DNA of 64,000 nt from Wenyingzhuangia sp. 2_MG-2023. Lineage in GTDB: Bacteria; Bacteroidota; Bacteroidia; Flavobacteriales; Flavobacteriaceae. The translations under genes and the position numbers were made by a program. The notes under the pieces were generated by a model. It saw only the letters and a program-made list of their open reading frames with translations, ran no database searches and had not been told where the DNA came from. Positions 48,917 through 57,200 of this stretch are shown in pieces; the stretch's first letter is position 1, and every line of letters starts with the position of its first letter. The stretch lies in assembly GCF_030548295.1 (NCBI RefSeq), contig NZ_JAUOSB010000003.1:1-64000 (forward strand), in the 5' to 3' direction.

Positions 48917-50751
48917 TGGAAGTAAAAGATTTAAATAAAAGTATTCGTGAAATTTTTCAGTCTAACTATGTGGTGCCTTTGTATCAAAGAAACTACGCTT
49001 GGACAGATGTAGAAATACACCAACTGCTAAGAGATATTTACGAGAATTATATCAAAGACTCAAATAGCTTTTACTTTATAGGAACTTTAGTCGTATTAAA
49101 AAGAAAAAATGGAGATTTTGAAGTCATTGATGGACAACAACGGTTAACAACACTTTCATTAATTGCTAAAAAATTAGACCCAACACTTAATACCTCAAAA
49201 TTACAATACGATTCTAGACCAGAAGTTGAGAGTTTTTTAAATACCTATTACCAAATAGGAGAAGTAGCTACCACCACCACAAATCATTTAGTATCTCATT
49301 TTAATGAAGCTATTGAATTTATTGAAAACGTAGATTTAAAAGCAAAAGATCCAAATGAAACATTACGTTTGATTGATTTTATTTCAACCAATGATATAAA
49401 TGGTTTTAAAGAATATTTTTTCAATCAGGTACAATTGGTAAAAGTGGAGATTCCCTCAGATATAGATGTTGCTCATTATTTTGAAGTAATGAATAATAGA
49501 GGTGAACAATTAGAAGAACACGAAATAATTAAAGCAAGACTCTTAGATAAAATAAAAGATTATAAAAAGGGTTCACATCAATTTGCTTTAGTTTGGGATG
49601 CTTGTTCACAAATGAACAAGCCTATACAACGTTTGTTTAAAAAAGACAGAAGTCAGTATTTTGGAGTAAATTACGATAGTTATGATTTTAAAATTAAAGA
49701 AGAACAATCAGGTGAAAAAAGTGACGAAGCTTCAATTAGCATGAGTGATATTCTTTCGGGGAAATCCATCCTGGAAGAAGATGAAAATATAGTCTTTGAT
49801 AAAAATGAAGATTTTGAAGCTATCATTGATTTTCCAAATTTTTTAATGCATGTTTTAAAACTATACTTTTTAGATAAAGAGAAAGATATTCCTTTAAATG
49901 GTGATGAATTATTAAAGTGGTTTGAAGATGTAGAAGATGAAATTGAGCCGCTAAAGTTTATTGATTTTCTGTTGTATAATAGAGTGGTTTTTGATCGTTT
50001 TATAGTTACTGTAGTTGAAGATGAAAAATCTGAGGATAATTCTAAATGGGTATTACATCAGCCTACGATGTACTTCAATAAAAAGAATAATAAAAATTAT
50101 AAAAGGCTCCAATACAATAATACATTTGATAAGCTACAAGAGCCCATTATTAAATGTCTTTCTATGTTACAAGTCACCTTTAGAACTAAAAAATACAAAA
50201 ACTACTTACATGAGATTTTAAGTTGGTTTAATACAGTAGAGGATTTAAATATTAAAGAAGAAGATTACTTAAAAAAATTAAATGCTTTAGTGATTAAAAT
50301 ATTTAATGAAAATAGAAATTACGATAAACTAATAAAAGAGCCACATTATAACGAAGGTACAAGTACTCCACATTTTTTATTCAATTTTATAGATTATTTA
50401 TATTGGTCAGAGAATAAAGATAAGTTCAAGTTTGAGTTTAAATACAGAAATTCTGTTGAGCATCATTTACCACAATCATACGAACAAGATAAAGATGTTT
50501 TAGACTGTTTAGGGAATTTATGCTTAGTAAGTAAAAGTGGAAACTCAAAAATGAACAATGAATCTCCAATAGGTAAAGCCGATACTTCAGGTAAGTATTA
50601 CAAAGAAGAGTTACCAGCTAAACAACTGGTTATGTATAACAAAACGAATGATAAAAAGATATGGGGTAAAGAAGAAATATTAAGTCATTATAATGATGTG
50701 CTAGAACTATTGGAAAGAAAGAATGAAATATTGAATATCCCTTTGGATTAA
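48913..50751 (+). CDS. DUF262-DUF1524 protein (GmrSD-like)
   Basis: 612 residues. N-terminal DUF262 (VPLYQRNYAWTDVEIHQLL, VIDGQQRLTTLSLI, FEVMNNRGEQLEEHEIIKAR) and a C-terminal DUF1524 HNH nuclease (SVEHHLPQSYEQD, LGNLCLVSKSGNSKMNN). Full GmrSD proteins restrict phage DNA carrying modified, often glucosylated, bases. It overlaps the shorter DUF262 gene, so the two may form one complex. Confidence 0.88.
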   Translation: MMEVKDLNKSIREIFQSNYVVPLYQRNYAWTDVEIHQLLRDIYENYIKDSNSFYFIGTLVVLKRKNGDFEVIDGQQRLTTLSLIAKKLDPTLNTSKLQYDSRPEVESFLNTYYQIGEVATTTTNHLVSHFNEAIEFIENVDLKAKDPNETLRLIDFISTNDINGFKEYFFNQVQLVKVEIPSDIDVAHYFEVMNNRGEQLEEHEIIKARLLDKIKDYKKGSHQFALVWDACSQMNKPIQRLFKKDRSQYFGVNYDSYDFKIKEEQSGEKSDEASISMSDILSGKSILEEDENIVFDKNEDFEAIIDFPNFLMHVLKLYFLDKEKDIPLNGDELLKWFEDVEDEIEPLKFIDFLLYNRVVFDRFIVTVVEDEKSEDNSKWVLHQPTMYFNKKNNKNYKRLQYNNTFDKLQEPIIKCLSMLQVTFRTKKYKNYLHEILSWFNTVEDLNIKEEDYLKKLNALVIKIFNENRNYDKLIKEPHYNEGTSTPHFLFNFIDYLYWSENKDKFKFEFKYRNSVEHHLPQSYEQDKDVLDCLGNLCLVSKSGNSKMNNESPIGKADTSGKYYKEELPAKQLVMYNKTNDKKIWGKEEILSHYNDVLELLERKNEILNIPLD

Positions 50752-50770
50752 TTTGAGTTTAAGTAGATAA

Positions 50771-52699
50771 ATGATAAAATATACAAGACAATTAAAATCG
50801 AAAATTTTCAAAATAATCAATTCTCAACCGGTTGCATTTAATGCAAAGGATGGTGATTGGGATAATGACGGAATCATAAGGTTTTTAAATAATATTTGGG
50901 ATTTAAAAACGATGCCAATAGTATCAGGCGATACACGTTGGTCAAATGCTTACGAGGATGCTGTTCAACATTTAGTAAATAATCCTGATGATTGGTCTTA
51001 TGAGCAAACTTTTTTAGATTATTTTAAATTATTAGAAAAAGATGAAGATTTTACTAAGTTTTTGGAAACAGTCGTTCACCCTAATTTTAGAAATGATTTA
51101 GAAGAAATAAATTTACATGTCTCACTAATTAACCTTGAGTTATCTGCTATTAATTATACAATGGCAGTTTCGGATTATCAGGAGGATTTACCTATTTATA
51201 CCTTAAGAGAAAGAAAACAAAATGATAGAGTAGATCTATTAATAAACACAATACCTTTTGTAGTTGATGAGAATAACTCTGAATATCCTTATTTTTATCT
51301 GTTTTCGAATGATTGGGATGATTACGGGAGTAAAACGAAATTTAAGCTATTATATCATGAAGGTGTTAACAATGTTAAAGAAATAGGTTATGTTAAAATC
51401 ACTGATGGTGTAAATGACAAAACTATAGATGTTATTGATAAAAAGTTTACTAACCTGAAGGATTCATTTTGTTCATTGGGTACCAATGAGGAGTATTATA
51501 CAAATCTTCAAAGTATATTTAAGCACAATTTTCAAAGTGTTTTATTTGCTTTAAAAGATTCAGCTTTTTTTATTGATATTAATGATAAATTTAGCTCGAA
51601 TAGTATATATCAAAATTCATTAACCAGAGATGATAGTACAGAACAGTTTTCAAGAAATATCAAGCATATATTAGAAGGAAGAAGTCTTGACGATAAATAT
51701 AAGTTTAAATATAGTTTTATTCCTAACTACTCTGAAACTCCTGTAGAAATAGATTTAAATTTTAAAAACACTCTAGAGTTTTCTGATAGAATATTTGCAG
51801 TAATTGGTAGGAATGGAGCTGGTAAAACACAATTAATAACTAGTTTGCCAATTGATATATCGGAGCAGAATTTAGGTTCTTTTTCACCTGAAATACCTAT
51901 TTTCAGTAAAGTGATAGCAGTTTCTTACAGTGTATTTGATAGTTTTAAAAAACCAAATCAGCACAATGACTTTAACTATGTGTTTTGTGGCTTATTGAAT
52001 GAAGATAATAATATCCCTAATAAAAGGGAGAAAACACAAAGTTTTCTTGAAGCTTATAAGATTATTAAACGTCACAATAGAGTTGATAAATGGAAAAATG
52101 TTTTGATGTCTTTTATAATGAATGACGAATTAGATGATGTTTTTATTAGAAATTTCAATAATGATGCTAGTGATTACAATACATTCAAAATAATTGAGTC
52201 TGAATTTATTAAACTTATTGATAAACTTAGTTCTGGTCAAAGTATTATGTTAGAAATAATGACTAAAATCATAGCTAATATTAGATATGATTCATTAATA
52301 CTTTTTGATGAACCAGAAACACATTTACATCCAAATGCAATTTCTCAACTCATAAGTTCAATTTATGAATTAGTAGAACAATTTGATTCATATTGCTTAA
52401 TCACAACACATTCACCAATAATCATTCAAAATATTTTTGGGAAAAATGTTTATGTAATGGAAAAAGATGAAAACCATCCAATTTTAAGAAAAATAGGAAT
52501 TGAGTGCTTCGGTGAAAACCTAAGTGTCCTTACTGAGGATGTTTTTGGAAACAGAGACATGCAAAAACAATACAAAGTAATTTTAGACAGAATGATTAAA
52601 CAATATGGTGACTATAGTCAAATTGTAGAATTAATTGAAACACACAATCTTCCACTGAGTTTAAATGCTAAAGTATATCTAAAGAGTAAAACATTTTGA
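50771..52699 (+). CDS. ABC-type AAA ATPase (Septu PtuA-like)
   Basis: 642 residues. Walker A IGRNGAGKTQLI near residue 340, ABC signature KLSSGQSIML near residue 485, Walker B LILFDEPETHLHP and the switch TTHSPI. This SMC/OLD-type arrangement with an HNH gene overlapping by 4 bp is the layout of Septu (PtuA/PtuB). The N-terminal 330 residues are longer than in the Septu members I remember and show no domain. The ATPase is thought to control the nuclease in response to phage. Confidence 0.8.
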   Translation: MIKYTRQLKSKIFKIINSQPVAFNAKDGDWDNDGIIRFLNNIWDLKTMPIVSGDTRWSNAYEDAVQHLVNNPDDWSYEQTFLDYFKLLEKDEDFTKFLETVVHPNFRNDLEEINLHVSLINLELSAINYTMAVSDYQEDLPIYTLRERKQNDRVDLLINTIPFVVDENNSEYPYFYLFSNDWDDYGSKTKFKLLYHEGVNNVKEIGYVKITDGVNDKTIDVIDKKFTNLKDSFCSLGTNEEYYTNLQSIFKHNFQSVLFALKDSAFFIDINDKFSSNSIYQNSLTRDDSTEQFSRNIKHILEGRSLDDKYKFKYSFIPNYSETPVEIDLNFKNTLEFSDRIFAVIGRNGAGKTQLITSLPIDISEQNLGSFSPEIPIFSKVIAVSYSVFDSFKKPNQHNDFNYVFCGLLNEDNNIPNKREKTQSFLEAYKIIKRHNRVDKWKNVLMSFIMNDELDDVFIRNFNNDASDYNTFKIIESEFIKLIDKLSSGQSIMLEIMTKIIANIRYDSLILFDEPETHLHPNAISQLISSIYELVEQFDSYCLITTHSPIIIQNIFGKNVYVMEKDENHPILRKIGIECFGENLSVLTEDVFGNRDMQKQYKVILDRMIKQYGDYSQIVELIETHNLPLSLNAKVYLKSKTF

Positions 52700-53529
52700 A
52701 AAACATAAAATCATATACTGGTAGTGATATTGGCTTTCACAATGATATAGTTAATAATAGTTTGAAGAAAGGTGATGTAAAAGACAATCTAATTAGCAAC
52801 AAACATATTATCGAGGCATCTTTTGCTGACTATAAAATTAGATTTGAAAACAAGAATTTATTTGATGTTTCTGCACATGGATTTATAGGAGAAAACAAAT
52901 CAAACTTATTAAAGCTATATTCTTCACAAAGGAAAGCGATCGTAGAATTAAAAACTGAATTAACAACTGACGATAATAACAGAAGGAACAATATCTGCCC
53001 TAATTGTACCATAGAAACAGTTAGTTCTCTTGATCACTTTATTCCAAAAGAAGAATTCCCTGAGTTTTCCGTAAATCCAATTAACCTGATCCCTTGTTGT
53101 ACTACATGTAACTCAAAGAAAAAGGAATTCTGGAAAAACGATGAGCAAATGTTTTTTTTGAATTTGTACTCTGATATCATCCCAAATGAACAATTTTTGT
53201 TTGTTACTATTTATTCTAATATTGACTTTAGTTTTGAGATAAAAAATGTTCACAATATAGATGATGACTTATTTAATGTAATTGAAAGTCATTATGATAA
53301 GTTGGAATTACTTCAGCGCTTCAAAGAGAATGCGGATAATGAAATTTCTGAACTAGAATATTTGATAGATAGCTGTGACGATAAGACTCAAGACGAGTTA
53401 GCTAGATTTCTTCTTGCTCATTATAAAAACAAGGAAGCTAAGTTTGGTATGAATAATTGGAAGATAGTACTTGTTAAAGCTATGATTGAAAGTGGTCTTT
53501 ATTTTAGAGATGAGATGATAAATAATTAA
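52696..53529 (+). CDS. HNH endonuclease (Septu PtuB-like)
   Basis: 277 residues starting at a TTG that overlaps the ATPase stop. The HNH lies in the middle: CPNCTIETVSSLDHFIPKEE, then INLIPCCTTCNSKKKEFW, with two CxxC pairs for zinc. It is the effector nuclease of the pair. It ends 40 bp before the convergent small-protein genes; that gap has no clear terminator. Confidence 0.8.
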   Translation: MKNIKSYTGSDIGFHNDIVNNSLKKGDVKDNLISNKHIIEASFADYKIRFENKNLFDVSAHGFIGENKSNLLKLYSSQRKAIVELKTELTTDDNNRRNNICPNCTIETVSSLDHFIPKEEFPEFSVNPINLIPCCTTCNSKKKEFWKNDEQMFFLNLYSDIIPNEQFLFVTIYSNIDFSFEIKNVHNIDDDLFNVIESHYDKLELLQRFKENADNEISELEYLIDSCDDKTQDELARFLLAHYKNKEAKFGMNNWKIVLVKAMIESGLYFRDEMINN

Positions 53530-53569
53530 AAAGTGTCGAATAATTTTGAACTAAAACTATTCTATATAT

Positions 53570-53821
53570 TTATTTCATCCAATTTAACATATTAGCTTGA
53601 AGTCTTATAGATTCATTAATAGTTAGTAAATTTAATCTTGAGTTAGGTGCAGTTTTAACTTTCTTTAAATGAGGAGCTGTAAATATTAAAATACTTTCTT
53701 TTGAACTTTTATCATTAGATTTTAGCTTTCTTAATGTGTTTTCAAATACTAAAGCAAGATTATGTTCCATTTCTTTTCTTGTTTTTAGTGGTGGCATACC
53801 ACCTAAATTTTTATTTTTCAT
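53570..53821 (-). CDS. Small paralogue 3 of the AVAST-like operon
   Basis: 83 residues, the most diverged of three tandem relatives. The shared core reads LKKVKTAPNSRLNLLTINES then IRLQANML, against KVRYSPN.RIDLNT.NE.VR..AMM in the other two. The N-terminus differs (MKNKNLGGMPPLKTRKEMEH). It overlaps the upstream paralogue by 11 bp and is the last gene of the operon. Confidence 0.75.
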   Translation of the reverse strand: MKNKNLGGMPPLKTRKEMEHNLALVFENTLRKLKSNDKSSKESILIFTAPHLKKVKTAPNSRLNLLTINESIRLQANMLNWMK

Positions 53822-54059
53822 ATTCTTGAGTATCTTTTTGGTTTGAGACCATCATAGCTGTGACTCTAACTAATTCATTTATTGTGTTTAAGTCTATTCT
53901 TTGATTTGGACTATATCTCACTTTTTTTATTGCATCAATACTCTTTGAAGATTCTTTTGTAAAACGAATTTTCCCATCGATTAATACTTCATGTAGGAGA
54001 TTTAAATCTCTTTCAAAATCATATCTACTATCTCTATAATTTTTTTTGTTCTCAATCAT
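53811..54059 (-). CDS. Small paralogue 2 of the AVAST-like operon
   Basis: 82 residues from the ATG at 54059, chosen because it aligns with paralogue 1 and gives the same 8-bp overlap ATGATTGA with the gene before it. The core is IKKVRYSPNQRIDLNTINEL then VRVTAMM, the N-terminus MIENKKNYRDSRYDFERDLN. Both ends match paralogue 1, so the pair arose by duplication. Confidence 0.8.
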   Translation of the reverse strand: MIENKKNYRDSRYDFERDLNLLHEVLIDGKIRFTKESSKSIDAIKKVRYSPNQRIDLNTINELVRVTAMMVSNQKDTQEYEK

Positions 54060-54297
54060 GTTCTTTAAAATCATTTTGATTTGAAGCCATCATAGCCATA
54101 TTTCTAACCATTTCATTAACTGTATTCAAGTCTATTCTTTTGTTAGGTGAATATCTAACCTTAGTAATTCCATCTACAGAGTGTCTTAAACCCTCAGCTA
54201 TGGTTAATTTACCCTGCTCCATTAATTCTGCTAAAAGGTTCAAGTGTCTTTCAAATTCTAGTCTAGAATCTCTGTAGTTCTTTCTACTTTCAATCAT
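54052..54297 (-). CDS. Small paralogue 1 of the AVAST-like operon
   Basis: 81 residues. Core ITKVRYSPNKRIDLNTVNEM then VRNMAMM, N-terminus MIESRKNYRDSRLEFERHLN. No membrane segment. Its start overlaps the STAND gene stop by 8 bp (ATGATTGA). Position and size fit the small second component (Avs1B-like) of type 1 AVAST, though I cannot confirm homology. Confidence 0.8.
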   Translation of the reverse strand: MIESRKNYRDSRLEFERHLNLLAELMEQGKLTIAEGLRHSVDGITKVRYSPNKRIDLNTVNEMVRNMAMMASNQNDFKEHD

Positions 54298-57200
54298 TGT
54301 TTAAAATTTCAAAAATTGTTTTCAGGTTATTCTTATTTACTACGGAGGTAATAGCTGTATTTAAAGCGTGGTTTAATATATCATCGTATCTACCTCTATA
54401 TTGTGTTTCATCGTAAAAACTCCTGCGAAGATATTTGTCTGACTTTATAAGGTCAATAGGTTTTAAAGGATAACAATATTCTTTCACTTTTGAGGTTAGT
54501 ATTTCACAAAACTTCCCGTTTAAAAGTTCTTCATTATTTAATTCTTCTAAAGTGTCATCAATAGGTCTTAGGAAATCTTCTTCTAAGAAAATGTCACCTG
54601 TTTTAATAGGTGAATCTAGAATTGTTTTATTTATCTCATTTTCTAGTTTTTTATAACCTATCTTTTGAATATTATTTGCTAATACGATGTAATTGTACTT
54701 AATTGTGAAATGAGAGAGCTTAGCTATTTGACTCACAAAACCAGGTTCTGTTTCTAGTGTTTTTATTATTATTTCTGGGTTTATCTCCGAAACCCTTTTT
54801 AGTATATGAGAACTTATCTCAGTTGATAATAAAGGGGCTTCAGATAGAGTAGACTCTATTAGCTTCATTATTATTTCTTCTCCTAAATATGTCGCTAATT
54901 CTACTAAAGTATTAAATGTTTTTTCTCTAACATTAGTGAAAGGGTGATTAAGTAGCCATATTAAAAAATCAATGATTTGAGAATTGCTACTGAGTTTTTC
55001 ATTTTCGTTATCTAACCAAGAGTACTTTTCTTTCACAGCGTCATCAGGACGAATAATGTAATGAAAATGGTTATTAACAATTTTATAGATATCTTCTATT
55101 TGTGGTTTTGCTATTTTACCTTCTAAAAACCATATTACTTCTTTACAGACTGACCAAGGAGTTTCATTGAATTTTAATATGTCATAACATAAAGTCTCTG
55201 TTATTTCTGTATCGGTTTCTAATAGTTTTTTTATATTTCTTTTCGATTTACTATGTTCTCCAGACCAGTTGTTATACCATATGCTTATTTTCTCTTTTTC
55301 AAAAGAATTAATCCCAGATTCTACTAATTGTAACCTATTTGTGGTTGAGTTTACAGAGTTATTGAACTTTTCGAATTCTGAAACCTTTTTGTTTTTTTCT
55401 AGTGGTTGGCTTTCTATCGTTTTCTCTTCTTCATTTTCTGAACCCCAAGAAATACCTCTGTTAATTAAATGCGATTTTAAACGAATTATGTTCGAGGATG
55501 TTAAATCAATGTATAGTTTATTTAAAAGAGCTGCTGTGTCATCTTTATTTAGTTCTTGGTCTTCAATAATTTCGGAGAGGCTTTCAGTTATATTTTCAAT
55601 GTAAGAATTATCTAAAGCTTCTATTTTATTTAATACTTTAGCAATTTCCTCTCCATAAGAAATTATATATCTAAAGTTATCATCATTAATAGTGAATACT
55701 TTACATAACGCCCATTTTAAATAGGGAGATAAATCTTCAATATTTTTTAAGATTTTTAGTATACCACTTTGTTCAACAAAATTTCTTGCACCTAGATTAT
55801 AACCATTTCCTATTGTTGGAGCATCAAACGCACTTTTCTCAGCATTGTCTATTAATAATGATGGAGAAGGAAGAATTTCTTGTCTAAAGTATTCTAGTGC
55901 AGAATCTAGTCTACCGTTTATAATCAGACTACTAATAAAACCTTCTTTTTCATACCTTACATATCTCTGAAAAGTCATTTCTCCTGAAGCATAATCTAGT
56001 AAAGAAGCATAGTCTTTAATATATTTGTTAATACTAGTACTATCGTTTTTTAAATAAGAAAGTGTAGAATTCAATAAGTCTAATTGAGCTTCTTTGTACC
56101 AAGTAGGTCCCATGGATGTGTTTAAAACTTCTTGAAACGTATCGTCAAATTCTGATGTTTTACCCAAAAGGGCATATATCTCAGTTATTTTTAATAATTC
56201 TTCGGTACGTTCCCATCTGTTTTGTACTCCATTTAGGATATGTTGTTTCCATAATTGTGCTAAAGATTCTATTTTTGATGTTTCATAATTTAGAAGTAAC
56301 AACTGCTTGATTATTTCATATAATACTTCTCTATAGCCTTCTGAAAAAAGTCCCAATTGATCAGTGGTATTTTGCTTAATATCTTCAAGAAAGGAGTCTA
56401 ATTCATCATTATTGAAGTTATAATATAAGTTGACTAGTTCTTTATATAGTAAAGGAAATACAGCTTCTGGTAACTGATAGCTTCTGTTCCAATGACTTCT
56501 TTCTTCGAATGAAAAATTTAAAGAAGATCTAATCAATTGAAGCTGTACTTTGATAGCTTTAAAACCTTCTGAATCATCTTTAGATTTTAAATTATAAGCT
56601 TTCCCTTCAATAAAATGAAGGAGAACAATTAGACTCTCTAAATAGTATTCCCAACCATTTTCTCCCCATCTATCTTTGACTTTTGGAAATATTCCGTCTT
56701 CATTTATATAGCCTTTACATTTGGATTCGAATTCAATATTTATAAAATCCGGAAAATTAAAATCTACTCCATTTTTGTCTCTTATACTACTTGTGTTTAT
56801 TTCAAAATCAAAATATTTATTAATAAGCTCCCTAACTAGAGAAATATTCTTACTATCTTCTAAAAGAGATTTAATTAGGATTGTAATTTCTGCTTTATCA
56901 TTAATATAACCGTGATTAGAAATTAGATATTCAATATCATTCACGATTTTAAAGCAATTGTCATTTTCGTCATAATAATTAGTATTGTATTGATTAATTT
57001 CGTCATAATGAAGTCTTGCAAGAGCTATCATTTTTGCCCATTTGCTATCTATGGATACGCCTGACATTTCTGAAGCTTCTATAGATGAAACATGAATATC
57101 TCTTGATCTGAGCATGTATGCTTTATTCCAAGATGCACAGAATTCTCTTATTAAATAAAGGTTAGATGTATTATTGTTTTCAGTATCTGCTTCACTTTCA

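Noticed and set aside
50771-53529. Retron-associated Septu (Retron-Eco7 type)
   Set aside because: No reverse transcriptase gene or msr/msd-like RNA region lies near the ATPase/HNH pair.
55269-55604. + strand frame of 111 codons inside the STAND gene
   Set aside because: Antisense shadow of a gene with clear domains.
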